DNA of 64,000 nt from Ectobacillus ponti (GCF_024294785.1 NZ_JANCLT010000003.1:267135-331134); one strand, 5' to 3'. Shown: positions 47,512-56,311, counted from the stretch's first letter. Notes: a model not told the origin generated them from the letters alone. Numbers and translations: made by a program.

Positions 47512-47685
47512 GTGACGGTGACATTTTTGACGCTTGCATTGTTGCTTCTGACAGTATTGGACTACGCCGCTTTGCATGAAGACAGCAAACGCTGGCATTG
47601 GTTCAAGAGAAAAAGCAAAGCAGCTCCACTGGATCTTGCGTTCAGCGGGTTGCTTATTTTAAATGTCCTGATATATATAAAGTAG
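47512..47685 (+). CDS. 57-residue two-helix membrane protein
   Basis: The protein MTVTFLTLALLLLTVLDYAA, a basic loop (HWFKRKSKAAP) and a second helix LDLAFSGLLILNVLIYIK has the typical design of this tract. It starts with GTG at 47512, eight bases after GGAGGAGG. Its stop is 9 bases from the stop of the convergent gene. Function unknown. Confidence 0.7.
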   Translation: MTVTFLTLALLLLTVLDYAALHEDSKRWHWFKRKSKAAPLDLAFSGLLILNVLIYIK

Positions 47686-47694
47686 ATGGATTGC

Positions 47695-48000
47695 TCATAC
47701 TCCAACCTGGTCGAACAGCATACACAGAAAGGTCGCCAGTAGATGTAAGGCGGCCAGCACAGCAAAATGAGTCCCTGATACACCCGGTATCAGTTGAAAA
47801 GCAAGGGGAAACAGCAGGGTTTCGACGCCAAACAGCATGATGACCAAACCGATTCTTCCGGCCAGCACCTTCTCATTCTTTGGGACAAACACATCTTGGT
47901 TTCCCGCAAGGAAGGCGGTTAAACCTTTTCTTCGGACGGAGTAGCCGATATACGCAATCAGAGCCCCTGCTATCATGAGGCCAAATGAAACCAACGGCAT
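47695..48000 (-). CDS. DUF3784-like three-helix membrane protein
   Basis: The 101-residue protein has three helices (about 3-22, 47-66 and 75-95). The block IAYIGYSVRRKGLTAFLAGNQDVFVPKNEKVLAGRIGLVIMLFG resembles DUF3784, where a conserved L-I-A-G-x-N segment connects helices 1 and 2. The ATG at 48000 is eight bases after GGGAGG. Convergent with the preceding gene without a visible terminator between. Confidence 0.68.
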   Translation of the reverse strand: MPLVSFGLMIAGALIAYIGYSVRRKGLTAFLAGNQDVFVPKNEKVLAGRIGLVIMLFGVETLLFPLAFQLIPGVSGTHFAVLAALHLLATFLCMLFDQVGV

Positions 48001-48141
48001 TGTTCTCGCCTCCCATATCGTCCTGTAACTTATGATGTCGGAATATTCAAACGTATAACAGTATGATACCGCTGCGCGGCTTTTGATGCAAGGCAGGGAT
48101 GGGTATGATAGCAAGATGGCTGTTCGGGAAGGAGGGGGAAA

Positions 48142-48345
48142 ATGGAGAATGTTGGACCGATTCTGTATGTAATTCTTGTATGCGGACTGGTCATCTTGTT
48201 CTGCGTATCATTCACAATGTTTATTCGCAGTCTGTTGCGCAGCAGTTCCCGAAGGAGCGCAGCCGCGCAGAACACCGAGCGGTTGCTGGAAGAACAAAAC
48301 GCGCTGTTGCGTGAACTGATTGAGACTGTGAAGCAACGGCCATGA
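48142..48345 (+). CDS. DUF4083-like small membrane protein, member 2
   Basis: The 67-residue protein has a helix (ILYVILVCGLVILFCVSFTMFI), a basic linker (RSLLRSSSRRSAAAQ) and a coiled C-terminal helix NTERLLEEQNALLRELIETVKQ. It follows the DUF4083 design. ATG 48142 follows AAGGAGGGGGAAA. Function unknown. Confidence 0.72.
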   Translation: MENVGPILYVILVCGLVILFCVSFTMFIRSLLRSSSRRSAAAQNTERLLEEQNALLRELIETVKQRP

Positions 48346-48392
48346 TAGGGGGAAAGCAAGGCGCTGCTTTTATCTAACATGCGAGGTGACAT

Positions 48393-48626
48393 ATGGCGGA
48401 GAATGAAAACACGAAAGAGCCGAGAGACAGAGATGATAAGCGTTGGCAGTTATGGGACCACCTCCTTACGTTTGGCATCTTCAGCCTCCTATCCGACAAT
48501 GAAGAAGCCAGCAAATCAGATGAGAACTTTCGGCGCATCCTCTTTCAATGGACCATGTCTGCTGTGATGGCAGGCGTTCTGTTTGTTATCATCTGGTTCC
48601 TGTATGGCTTGATGCATGGGAGGTAG
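48393..48626 (+). CDS. Single-helix membrane protein
   Basis: The 77-residue protein has a charged N-terminal half (MAENENTKEPRDRDDKRWQLWDHLLTFGIFSLLSDNEEASKSDEN) and a C-terminal helix (FQWTMSAVMAGVLFVIIWFLYGL). It resembles tail-anchored proteins. ATG follows GCGAGGTGACAT. Family unknown. Confidence 0.7.
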   Translation: MAENENTKEPRDRDDKRWQLWDHLLTFGIFSLLSDNEEASKSDENFRRILFQWTMSAVMAGVLFVIIWFLYGLMHGR

Positions 48627-48743
48627 ACATTCCCCTGAATCAATAGTTTAACTGCAAAAATCTCTCTTCCCATTTCTGTATCTCTATGATAAAATCTCAT
48701 TATAGGTTCATGTGAACTATTCTTTTGATGGATTGGTGTGGGG

Positions 48744-48851
48744 ATGAAACGGAAGAACAAATGGCAGATGAAGATGAAGGACCTATTTTCCTTCGTACTT
48801 ATTTTCAATGTTGACGATGTGTTAAAGATGTGGCTGCCGCCTGAAGGATAG
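48744..48851 (+). CDS. 35-residue peptide
   Basis: The frame MKRKNKWQMKMKDLFSFVLI ends FNVDDVLKMWLPPEG; it has a basic start and a short hydrophobic centre. The start has only GTGGGG upstream, and support is mainly its position ahead of the next gene (15 bases). Low certainty. Confidence 0.4.
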   Translation: MKRKNKWQMKMKDLFSFVLIFNVDDVLKMWLPPEG

Positions 48852-48866
48852 GGCAGGGGATGGAAG

Positions 48867-49031
48867 ATGGGTTTGCTTTTTAGCGCAATTGTCCTGCCGT
48901 TGGTGCTCTTGATCGATAAGTTCTCTCCAAAGTCAAAATGGGCCAACAAGGAACTGTCCTTTGGGGAAGGGGTTTTGTTTGTTGCCCTGATTGGTATGAG
49001 TTCTGTCATCTTTTGGGATTGGTTGGTGTAA
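48867..49031 (+). CDS. 54-residue two-helix membrane protein
   Basis: The protein MGLLFSAIVLPLVLLIDKFS, a polar loop and a second helix GVLFVALIGMSSVIFWDWLV. ATG 48867 follows AGGGGATGGAAG. It lies close behind the 35-residue frame and 51 bases ahead of the RDD gene. Function unknown. Confidence 0.62.
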   Translation: MGLLFSAIVLPLVLLIDKFSPKSKWANKELSFGEGVLFVALIGMSSVIFWDWLV

Positions 49032-49082
49032 GAGATGCTTGAGGGACATACATACAGTATGCATGATAAAGGGGAAACTGCA

Positions 49083-49505
49083 ATGGAACACATACATTTC
49101 TATACTGCGTCTTTTTGGCGGCGCGCCGGGGCATCTTTCCTAGATGGTTTGGTTTTCTTTGTTCCGATATTCGTTGTTTTTGAGATGCTTTTGGGGATGG
49201 ATGCTTCCCGCTCTTCTCAAGATTGGAGATTCAATCTGGCACACTCCTTATACTTAGCCATCCTTCCGTTACTGTGGTCGGGCTACACGCTTGGAAAGCG
49301 GGCTGTTGGTATCCGCATCATGAAAGCAGACGGTACGCGGATGGGAGTTTGGACAATGCTTCTACGAGAAGTGATTGGAAGATTCTTGCTTGGTACTGTG
49401 ACATTTGGAGTTTCTGCCGTTGTGAGTGCTCTTATGATCGCATGTAGAAAGGATCATCGAGGGATTCATGATATGATGGCAGGCACTATGGTAGTATATC
49501 GCTGA
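49083..49505 (+). CDS. RDD family membrane protein
   Basis: The 140-residue protein has three transmembrane helices and the RDD pattern: ASFWRRAGASFLDGLVFFVPIF with R-R and D, YTLGKRAVGIRIMKADGTRMGVWTMLLREVIGRFLLG, and the closing RKDHRGIHDMMAGTMVV. RDD proteins may be transporters, some linked to Na+/H+ antiport, but most are uncharacterised. ATG 49083 is seven bases after AAGGGGA. It lies 27 bases before the third DUF4083 gene. Confidence 0.88.
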   Translation: MEHIHFYTASFWRRAGASFLDGLVFFVPIFVVFEMLLGMDASRSSQDWRFNLAHSLYLAILPLLWSGYTLGKRAVGIRIMKADGTRMGVWTMLLREVIGRFLLGTVTFGVSAVVSALMIACRKDHRGIHDMMAGTMVVYR

Positions 49506-49532
49506 AATATTATATAACAGAGGTGAAATGGA

Positions 49533-49721
49533 ATGGCGCTAGGGAGCATTGCTTGGGGAAATATCATCTATCAATTGTTTCTGTTTGTTATACTCATACT
49601 GATTATCGGTGCTGTATATCGGTTGATAAGGAGCGCAGTCGTAAGGAAACAAAGAGATATGCACATGGAAAAGAAGTTGGATACAATCATTGAGTTGCTG
49701 AAAAAGCAGAGAGGAGAGTAA
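49533..49721 (+). CDS. DUF4083-like small membrane protein, member 3
   Basis: The 62-residue protein has a helix (IIYQLFLFVILILIIGAVYRLI), a basic linker and the helix MEKKLDTIIELLKKQRGE. It is the last gene of the tract. ATG follows AGAGGTGAAATGGA and lies 27 bases after the RDD gene, probably on one transcript. Confidence 0.78.
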   Translation: MALGSIAWGNIIYQLFLFVILILIIGAVYRLIRSAVVRKQRDMHMEKKLDTIIELLKKQRGE

Positions 49722-49993
49722 GAAACGCAACTGTGGAACAATGGCGTTCTTCCCCTGTAAAAGTCAGTGTCCGCCACGATTGCCATAATCAGCACTTGCT
49801 GACAGATTCCGAAACTCCCAATCATCAAAGAACTCTTGACACGCAAACCTTAGCAACAAAAAACCACACCCCGTCTCAAAAATCTCATGAAGCAACAGGA
49901 AACCAATAGGTCCATATGCAACATGGAAATTGAGAAAGGATGCGGTCGTGCACAGAAAGAAAAGAAAGGATGTGTGACCACTTTCCTTCCAAT
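49722..49993. other. Gene-free stretch between the small-gene tract and tRNA-Val
   Basis: These 270 bases contain no convincing gene. A minus-strand frame spans 49764-50006 (80 codons) with partly protein-like sequence, but its start lies inside the tRNA terminator and lacks a ribosome binding site, so at best it is a remnant. This is where one would expect an integration junction at the tRNA 3' end. Confidence 0.4.
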
Positions 49994-50022
49994 AAGAAAA
50001 AATCAAGGAGAACCCTTGATTT
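49994..50022 (-). terminator. Terminator of tRNA-Val
   Basis: On the minus strand AATCAAGG and CCTTGATT form a perfect 8-bp stem followed by TTTTCTT. Confidence 0.88.
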
Positions 50023-50033
50023 CATTGGCTTGA

Positions 50034-50105
50034 TGACCTGTGAGGGATTCGAACCCCCGACCCCTTCCCTGTCAAGGAAGTGCTCTCCCACTGAGCTAAC
50101 AAGTC
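50034..50105 (-). tRNA. tRNA-Val (anticodon GAC)
   Basis: The 72-nt gene folds into a full cloverleaf: acceptor GACTTGT with ACAGGTC and discriminator A, D-arm GCTC/GAGC, anticodon stem CTTCC/GGAAG with loop TTGACAG (anticodon GAC), and T-arm with TTCGAAT. CCA is not encoded; TCAAG follows. It is a single tRNA gene. Its 3' side faces the tract of small genes. Confidence 0.96.
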
Positions 50106-50322
50106 AAAGTATGATGACTGCTTGTTCGTGCAGCGCTTATGAATATAATATAACGTCTGTAAAAAGAAATGTCAACAGCTTTTAAAAGGATATTCATCTG
50201 TCTGAAATTATGATATAGTAAAATATGTGTGCCACATACCAATATTGCACTGTGAGAATATGAATATGTGAATATACGGGAGATTTGTTTGTATGAAATT
50301 GGAAAAGAGGAGGGGGAAAGAC

Positions 50323-51534
50323 ATGAAACGACTCAGGCAGTGGGCTTTAGCCGTGTTGTGTCTATTCGTCATACTGCCGGCACAGGGCGTGCGGGCAGAA
50401 GGACAGCCGGATGTGTTTGGTCAATATGCTGTCTCCATCAATGCCCAAACAGGTGACGTACTGTATGACAAAAATGCCCATCATCAGGCATTTCCGGCAA
50501 GCATTACGAAGATTTTGACGGCCATTGTGCTGATGGAGCATTTGAAGCCTGCCGATCAGATTGTATTTTCTCAAAAGGCGCTTGACGAAGAGAAAAGCAA
50601 CTACCAAGTGGAGTTTGCCGTTGGGGAAACGATGGACCGCGATACAGCGCTTATGACGCTGATGGTGCTGAGCGCCAATGATGTGGCCTATGCAATCGCA
50701 GAGAAGGTTGCCGGCAGCCCGGAGGAATTTGCCAAGCTGATGAATGCCAAGGCTGTGGAGCTCGGGGCGAAGGACAGCCATTTCATCCGCCCGAACGGAC
50801 TGCACGATCCTCAGCACTATACAACGCCGTATGATATGGCGATGATTGCAAGGGGCGTGCTGAAGTATCCGGAAATTATGAAGGCAATGAGCACCAAGCG
50901 CACAAGCATTGCCACTTCAAGGCAGACGGCTTCCATTTTTAACAAAGCAACCTTCTTCGAAAATCCAGAATGCCTCGGCGGCAAGACCGGTTTTACAAAC
51001 CAGTCCCGCAATACGCTGGTGGAAATTGATAAGAGAGGCGATGCGGTCATTATCAACGTTGTCATGGCATCGCAAAAGCCGGAAATTTATAATGACATGA
51101 ACATTATCTCGAATTATGCGTTTCCGCAGCTGACCAAGGAGACCGTGCTCGACGGAGCCAAGTGGTCACAGAGCATCCCGTTTTTGGACAAGCGGGTTGC
51201 CGGCAAGCTGGAGCATAGTGCAGATGTTATGGTGAAGCAGGGTGAGCAAGGCAGCCTGCAAAGCGTTGTAAGGCCCGTTCATTTTCATGCGGACAGGCTC
51301 TATCGCGAGGGGATCCGGGAAGGAGAGGTCATCGGCCAGGTGGACGTTGTCAAGAATGGCGCTGTACTGGATTCAGTGAACATTTTGGCCAAAGAGAGAA
51401 CCACCTTCCAGAAGCCGGTGGCTGAGAAAACCGGTATTTCACTAGTATCTGCTTCTATTACCGTCATCACGCTGCTTGGCGGAGCAGGATTGGGAGTTGC
51501 CATTCAGGCGATGCGAAGAAGAAGAGCTGCGTAG
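50323..51534 (+). CDS. D-alanyl-D-alanine carboxypeptidase (class C low-molecular-weight PBP)
   Basis: The 403-residue protein has a signal peptide (about 1-25), the penicillin-binding active site S60-I-T-K63, S117-A-N119 and K221-T-G223, a C-terminal PBP5-type domain and a final membrane helix (about 370-395) with a basic end. It trims the terminal D-Ala of peptidoglycan stem peptides outside the membrane. It resembles DacF/DacB-type enzymes of spore formers. ATG 50323 is seven bases after GAGGAGGGGG; a longer frame from 50293 has no site. Ends at a bidirectional terminator. Confidence 0.92.
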   Translation: MKRLRQWALAVLCLFVILPAQGVRAEGQPDVFGQYAVSINAQTGDVLYDKNAHHQAFPASITKILTAIVLMEHLKPADQIVFSQKALDEEKSNYQVEFAVGETMDRDTALMTLMVLSANDVAYAIAEKVAGSPEEFAKLMNAKAVELGAKDSHFIRPNGLHDPQHYTTPYDMAMIARGVLKYPEIMKAMSTKRTSIATSRQTASIFNKATFFENPECLGGKTGFTNQSRNTLVEIDKRGDAVIINVVMASQKPEIYNDMNIISNYAFPQLTKETVLDGAKWSQSIPFLDKRVAGKLEHSADVMVKQGEQGSLQSVVRPVHFHADRLYREGIREGEVIGQVDVVKNGAVLDSVNILAKERTTFQKPVAEKTGISLVSASITVITLLGGAGLGVAIQAMRRRRAA

Positions 51535-51564
51535 GAATACGCGGCTTTTCTATTTCTGGCCCAA

Positions 51565-51600
51565 ATAAAAAAGCAGGCGCCTATGCGCTGCTTTTTTATT
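51565..51600. terminator. Bidirectional terminator between the carboxypeptidase and sinR genes
   Basis: AAAAAAGCAG and CTGCTTTTTT, extended by GCGC pairs around a small loop, with T runs on both sides. It reaches the sinR stop. Confidence 0.9.
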
Positions 51601-51925
51601 TTTTGTTATGCTCCATCCGCCATTTTGTAAACTCCAAAAATTCCCGGAACTGGTCTTTGGAAATACCGGAACCCATTGCATCCTTTACGAGTGAGAGCCA
51701 TTCAGAGTCCAATGGCATATCTTCGGGCAGCTTGTCTTGCAGCAGTGAGTCGACTGGCACCTTCAGTACATGAGCGATTTTTTCAAGGAATTGTATAGAG
51801 GGGTTTTGCTGTAGGTTGCGTTCAATGGAACTGATGTATGACTTTGCCACACCGGCTCTTTCGGCAAGCTCCGTCAACGAGATGCCCCTTTGGAGGCGCA
51901 GTTGTTTAATGCGTTCGCCAATCAT
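51596..51925 (-). CDS. sinR: SinR, master repressor of biofilm genes
   Basis: The 109-residue protein has an N-terminal helix-turn-helix (MIGERIKQLRLQRGISLTELAERAGVAKSYISSIERNLQQNPSIQFLEKIAHVL, about 1-54) and the C-terminal Sin domain (LDSEWLSLVKDAMGSGISKDQFREFLEFTKWR), which mediates tetramerisation and SinI binding. Length matches B. subtilis SinR (111). It represses matrix genes and proteases during growth. The ATG at 51925 follows GGAAAGGTG. It lies 80 bases downstream of sinI on the same strand, with its own extended -10 promoter between. Confidence 0.94.
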   Translation of the reverse strand: MIGERIKQLRLQRGISLTELAERAGVAKSYISSIERNLQQNPSIQFLEKIAHVLKVPVDSLLQDKLPEDMPLDSEWLSLVKDAMGSGISKDQFREFLEFTKWRMEHNKK

Positions 51926-51965
51926 AGAACTGTGCACCTTTCCTGTGTAATGCATGAATAAACTT

Positions 51966-51994
51966 ATTATACCACATTTCCTTAAAAAAATGTT
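51966..51994 (-). promoter_or_regulatory. Promoter of sinR
   Basis: On the minus strand TGGTATAAT is an extended -10 with AACATT 17 bases upstream. It lies in the sinI-sinR gap, as the constitutive sinR promoter does in B. subtilis. Confidence 0.6.
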
Positions 51995-52005
51995 AGTTAT
52001 TGGTA

Positions 52006-52137
52006 CTATACCAGAGATTTTAACGCTGGAGCACTCTCCAAAAACCTTCTGATTTCCTCGGCAGTCAAGCCCAAATCCAGTGCGTCAGCCATCAACTCAA
52101 TCCATTCCGGATCCAAATCTTTATACGCCATGTCCAT
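52006..52137 (-). CDS. sinI: SinI, antirepressor of SinR
   Basis: The gene encodes 43 residues, MDMAYKDLDPEWIELMADAL followed by DLGLTAEEIRRFLESAPALKSLV. The pattern D-x-E-W-x-x-L-x-x-x-A-x-x-x-G-L-T-x-E-E-I-R-x-F-L is the SinI antirepressor signature, and it resembles the Sin domain of SinR, with which it forms a heterodimer. ATG at 52137 follows GAGGAGCATTTACA. It is the first gene of the sinI-sinR pair and divergent from immune inhibitor A. Confidence 0.92.
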   Translation of the reverse strand: MDMAYKDLDPEWIELMADALDLGLTAEEIRRFLESAPALKSLV

Positions 52138-52370
52138 TGTAAATGCTCCTCTTCTTTTATATGAAATATATATTGGAATAAAATGAAGCTGTTATACATA
52201 TCTATGAAGATTTCAGGATGTTAAAGGATGAGATTTATGTAAAATGCAGGAAAGAGGTGAGTAAATTATAGCGTAAACTTACAATTTTTGCAATATTCTT
52301 GAGGGAATTGGCTTTTAATATATAATTTTGTAAATTTATCAAAAAATATAGAAAAATTTATTAAAATATA
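52138..52370. promoter_or_regulatory. AT-rich intergenic region between sinI and inhA
   Basis: This divergent regulatory region is strikingly AT-rich, above all at 52280-52400. It must hold the sinI promoter and any control sites. I looked for SinR boxes (GTTCTYT) and Spo0A boxes (TGTCGAA) and found no good match on either strand. Confidence 0.5.
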
Positions 52371-52399
52371 TTGCTAAATTTTCTAAATTTAGATAAGAT
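52371..52399 (+). promoter_or_regulatory. Promoter of immune inhibitor A gene
   Basis: TTGCTA (52371-52376), a 17-base spacer and TAAGAT (52394-52399) fit a sigma-A promoter 47 bases before the start codon. Confidence 0.6.
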
Positions 52400-52445
52400 T
52401 CATACACGGTTAACTATTCTGAAAATAAGAGGGGGAAAATGAAAG

Positions 52446-54833
52446 ATGAAGAAAATGCCTGTAAAAGTATTTTCTGCAGTAGCGATCGCTTCTATCTTCG
52501 GAAGCTCGCTGGCATTTGGCGGATCCGCCCAAGCTGTAACAAACAGCCCGGGTTCTGTTGCGCCATCCGCACCAATTGACACACATCTCATTCCACAAGA
52601 GCGCCTGGCGGATGCTTTGCAGCAGCGCGGCGTCATCAGCAGCACAGCTTCTCAAGCAGAGGTGCAGCAAGCGGTGCAATCCTATATTAAGCAAAAGGAA
52701 GGGCCTTATAAGGGGAAAGAGCCGAAGTCTTCCTTGACAGAAGAAGCCTACAACTTCACGAAAAAGGTAAAAGCTGCGAATGCCCAAGTGAAGGACAAGG
52801 CAAGATCTCCGCTGAATAACGGCAATGCAGCACATGGGTTCTCAATGGGGAACAAAAACGGGGCAAACGGCGTTCCGACTCCGGAAGCAAAGCAGGCTCC
52901 TTATGATGGAAGCGTTCGCAAGGACAAAGTATTGGTTCTATTGACTGAATTCTCCGACTTCGGACACAACAATATCGAGCAAGAGCCAGGATATATGTAT
53001 TCTGATAACTTCAGCCGCGAACATTATCAAAAGATGCTATTTGGCGATGAAGATTTCACTTTGTTTGATGGCTCCAAGATTAAGACTTTCAAAGAATTCT
53101 ATGAAGAGCAGTCCGGCGGCAGCTACACGGTTGATGGCTATGTAACGGACTGGCTGAAGGTGCCCGGCACGGCGAAGGAATACGGCGATGACAATCCGAA
53201 TGGCGGCCACGACAACCTGAATCCGAAGGGTCCTCGTGATCTTGTCAAGGATGCGTTGAAGGCAGCGGTGGCGAAAGGTTTGGATCTCTCCCAATATGAC
53301 CAGTACGATCAATATGACATGGATGGCGACGGCGTCTACAATGAGCCGGACGGTCTCGTTGACCATCTGATGGTGCTGCACGCTGGTGTCGGCCAAGAGG
53401 CGGGCGGCGGCAAGCTGGGCGATGACGCCATCTGGTCCCACCGTTGGACGCTGAATGGGGTATACGCAGTTCCGGGAACAACAGCAAAGGTAGATTATTG
53501 GGGCGGCAAGATGGGGGCTTACGATTACACAATTGAGCCGGAAGACGGTGCGGTAGGTGTATTCGCACACGAGTTCGGCCATGACCTTGGTCTTCCGGAT
53601 GAGTATGACACACAATACACAGGCGCTGGCGAACCAATTCAGTCCTGGTCCATCATGAGCGGCGGCAGCTGGAACGGCAAAATTGCGGGCACAACGCCGA
53701 CAAGCTTCTCTCCGCAAAACCTGGAGTTCTTCCAAAACACAATCGGCGGCAACTGGTCAAATCTGACGAAGGTTGATTTTGACAAGCTGGACAGCAAAGG
53801 CTTCTACACCTATCTGGATCAGAGTGTAACAAAGTCCAACCGTCCGGGCACAATTCGTGTGAACCTGCCGAAGAAGCCGGTACAAGGCGTGCTTCCGCAG
53901 GACGGCAAGCAGTACTACTTCAGCACAAAGGGTGACGATGTCAACACGACAATGGAAACACCTGTGTTCGACCTGACAAATGCAACAAATGCGAAATTTG
54001 ACTTCAAGACCTTCTATGAAGTGGAAGCAGACTATGACTACCTGACTGTAAAGGCTGTTACAGAAGATGGTGTAGCCACTCAAGTTGACCTGATTGGCGA
54101 TGAGAATCAAGATGGAACCTTTGAAACAACTAAAGGCCAATGGGTGGACAAGTCCTATGACCTGAGCCAATTCGCCGGCAAGAAGGTGAAGCTCGTATTT
54201 AACTACGAGACAGACGGTGGCCTGGCGGGCGGCGGCTTCGGTCTTGACAATGCGACACTGACAGTGGACGGCAACGTTGTCTTCTCTGACGATGCAGAAG
54301 GCACGCCGAAGTTCACGCTGAAAGGCTTTACAACATCCAGCGGTTATGATTACAAAGACCAATACTACTATGTAGAGTGGAGAAACTACGCAGGCTCCGA
54401 CGTGGCACTGCAGTACGGCCGCGGCCCTGTATACAACACAGGCATGGTCGTGTGGTATGCGGATGACAGCTTCATGGACAACTGGGTTGGCGTACACCCT
54501 GGCGAAGGCTTCCTTGGTGTGGTGGACTCCCATCCAACAGCGATTGCCGGTGTGCTGAATGGCAAGCCGTCCTATGCGAGTTCTACACGCTATCAGATTG
54601 CGGACGCTGCATTCTCCTTGGACAAGACGCCAGCTTGGTATGTGAACTCTCCAAGCCGCGGCATCTTCGACTATAAGAGCCTGAACGGCGTAACGCAGTT
54701 TGACGATTCCAAGTCCTACATCGACAGCAACATTCCGGATGCCGGCCGCAAGGTGCCAAACTTTGGCCTGAAAATCCAGGTCATCGGCGAAGCGAAGGAC
54801 AACTCTGCAGGTGCAATCCGCATCTACAAATAA
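52446..54833 (+). CDS. inhA: Immune inhibitor A, M6 family metalloprotease
   Basis: The 795-residue secreted protease starts with a signal peptide ending near SAQA (about residue 32), a propeptide to about 140, and the M6 catalytic domain with the zinc site H375-E376-F-G-H379-D-L-G-L-P-D385 and a Met-turn-like SIMSGGSW. The C-terminal half contains beta-rich carbohydrate-binding or MAM-like modules. InhA of the B. cereus group (796 residues) cleaves insect antimicrobial peptides and other host proteins. It is preceded by AGAGGGGGAAAATGAAAG. Its place beside sinI-sinR suggests SinR-dependent control. The long, Gly/Asp-rich sequence indicates calcium binding. Confidence 0.95.
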   Translation: MKKMPVKVFSAVAIASIFGSSLAFGGSAQAVTNSPGSVAPSAPIDTHLIPQERLADALQQRGVISSTASQAEVQQAVQSYIKQKEGPYKGKEPKSSLTEEAYNFTKKVKAANAQVKDKARSPLNNGNAAHGFSMGNKNGANGVPTPEAKQAPYDGSVRKDKVLVLLTEFSDFGHNNIEQEPGYMYSDNFSREHYQKMLFGDEDFTLFDGSKIKTFKEFYEEQSGGSYTVDGYVTDWLKVPGTAKEYGDDNPNGGHDNLNPKGPRDLVKDALKAAVAKGLDLSQYDQYDQYDMDGDGVYNEPDGLVDHLMVLHAGVGQEAGGGKLGDDAIWSHRWTLNGVYAVPGTTAKVDYWGGKMGAYDYTIEPEDGAVGVFAHEFGHDLGLPDEYDTQYTGAGEPIQSWSIMSGGSWNGKIAGTTPTSFSPQNLEFFQNTIGGNWSNLTKVDFDKLDSKGFYTYLDQSVTKSNRPGTIRVNLPKKPVQGVLPQDGKQYYFSTKGDDVNTTMETPVFDLTNATNAKFDFKTFYEVEADYDYLTVKAVTEDGVATQVDLIGDENQDGTFETTKGQWVDKSYDLSQFAGKKVKLVFNYETDGGLAGGGFGLDNATLTVDGNVVFSDDAEGTPKFTLKGFTTSSGYDYKDQYYYVEWRNYAGSDVALQYGRGPVYNTGMVVWYADDSFMDNWVGVHPGEGFLGVVDSHPTAIAGVLNGKPSYASSTRYQIADAAFSLDKTPAWYVNSPSRGIFDYKSLNGVTQFDDSKSYIDSNIPDAGRKVPNFGLKIQVIGEAKDNSAGAIRIYK

Positions 54834-54841
54834 GCACTATG

Positions 54842-54873
54842 ACCGCTGGAGCGAAGGCTTCAGCGGTTTTTCT
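54842..54873 (+). terminator. Terminator of inhA
   Basis: ACCGCTGGAGC-GAAG-GCTTCAGCGGT (one mismatch) is followed by TTTTTCTG. Confidence 0.93.
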
Positions 54874-54943
54874 GTCCATTCTTGCATGACGGGCGGCAAT
54901 GGGGCTATAGTAGGGATAAGATAGAAGAGAAGAGGTGTACGGT

Positions 54944-56311
54944 ATGGATCTATCCACTCTCGTCCAAACACAAAAGGAGTACTATCACAGCGGCAAAACA
55001 CGGGCGCTGCCCATTCGCCTGCTGCAGCTGGAGCTTCTGTATAAAGGCATTCAAAAATACGAGGAAGAGCTTTTCGCAGCGCTGCGCCAGGATTTGAATA
55101 AGTCTGATCTTGAGGCATATACAACTGAAATCGGCTATGCGCTGAAGGAGATTTCATTCGCGCGCAAGCATTTGGCGGATTGGATGAAGCCGGAAAAGGT
55201 GAAAACGCCGGTTACACACGCCGGTTCCGCCGGCTACATTGTGCCGGAGCCGTACGGTGTGACGCTTATTATCGCCCCCTGGAACTATCCGTTTCAGCTG
55301 GCCATTGCGCCGCTCGTGGGTGCCATTGCGGCTGGCAATACAGCTGTGATAAAGCCGTCCGAGCTGACGCCGAATGTCTCCAAGGTCATGGCTGCAATGC
55401 TTGGCGAACTGTTTGATCCGGCTTACATTGCTGCGGTGGAGGGCGGTGTGGAAGCAAGCGCCGGGCTGCTGGAGCAGCCGTTCGACCATATCTTTTTCAC
55501 CGGCAGTGTGGCGGTCGGCAAAATTGTCATGGCGGCGGCGGCCAAGCGTCTGACGCCGGTCACGCTGGAGCTGGGCGGAAAGAGCCCTTGCATTGTACAT
55601 CATGACGCGAATTTGCGGCTTGCGGCACGCCGCATTGTGTGGGGGAAATTCCTGAATGCCGGCCAGACATGTGTCGCGCCGGATTATCTCTATGTGCACC
55701 GTTCAGTCAGAGAAAAACTTCTTATATATATGAAGGAAGAAATTCAAACCCGGTACGGGGCGCGTCCGGTGGAGAATAGAGACTATGTGCGGATTGTCAG
55801 CGAACGCCATTTCGGGCGGCTTGCGTCTTTCCTGGCAAACGGTGAGGTGCTGGCCGGCGGGGGCAGTGACACCGAGCGTCTTATTATTGAGCCAACGCTG
55901 CTGGGCGGCATCACATGGGAGGACCCTGTCATGGCAGAGGAGATCTTCGGGCCCATTCTGCCGGTGCTGGAATATGAGAATCTGGATGATGTCATTTCTG
56001 TCATCGTGCAGCATCCGAAGCCGCTGGCCTTCTACTTATTTACAGAAAGCGCCAAAGTGAAGCGGGACGTCATCGAACGTGTTCCCTTCGGCGGGGGATG
56101 CGTCAACGATACCATTTACCACCTGGCCACACCGTACCTGCCGTTTGGCGGCGTCGGTGAAAGCGGAATGGGCAGCTATCATGGGGAATACAGCTTCCGG
56201 GCGTTTTCCCATTATAAGAGTGTGCTGCATCAAACGACGAAATTTGATATGAAGGTCCGGTACGGGACGGCAAAAAATGCTTTAAAATATATCCGTAAAT
56301 TGTTAAAATAA
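54944..56311 (+). CDS. Aldehyde dehydrogenase family protein (YwdH-like)
   Basis: The 455-residue enzyme belongs to the class-3-like aldehyde dehydrogenases that are short at the N-terminus. [30 protein letters not shown] is the NAD site, [31 protein letters not shown] carries the catalytic Glu, and [18 protein letters not shown] the catalytic Cys. [13 protein letters not shown] and [24 protein letters not shown] complete the pattern; a basic C-terminus ([17 protein letters not shown]) may touch the membrane. It oxidises fatty or aromatic aldehydes with NAD(P). ATG 54944 follows AGAGGTG; an upstream GTG is too close. Confidence 0.92.
   Translation: MDLSTLVQTQKEYYHSGKTRALPIRLLQLELLYKGIQKYEEELFAALRQDLNKSDLEAYTTEIGYALKEISFARKHLADWMKPEKVKTPVTHAGSAGYIVPEPYGVTLIIAPWNYPFQLAIAPLVGAIAAGNTAVIKPSELTPNVSKVMAAMLGELFDPAYIAAVEGGVEASAGLLEQPFDHIFFTGSVAVGKIVMAAAAKRLTPVTLELGGKSPCIVHHDANLRLAARRIVWGKFLNAGQTCVAPDYLYVHRSVREKLLIYMKEEIQTRYGARPVENRDYVRIVSERHFGRLASFLANGEVLAGGGSDTERLIIEPTLLGGITWEDPVMAEEIFGPILPVLEYENLDDVISVIVQHPKPLAFYLFTESAKVKRDVIERVPFGGGCVNDTIYHLATPYLPFGGVGESGMGSYHGEYSFRAFSHYKSVLHQTTKFDMKVRYGTAKNALKYIRKLLK

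Noticed and set aside
27219-49993. Prophage or integrative conjugative element
   Set aside because: No integrase, terminase, capsid, relaxase, recombinase or transposase was recognised, and no tRNA-end repeat was found on the left.
49764-50006. 80-codon minus-strand frame with partly convincing sequence (LLLHEIFETGCGFLLLRF)
   Set aside because: Its first codons lie in the tRNA terminator and there is no ribosome binding site. It could be a remnant but not a gene.
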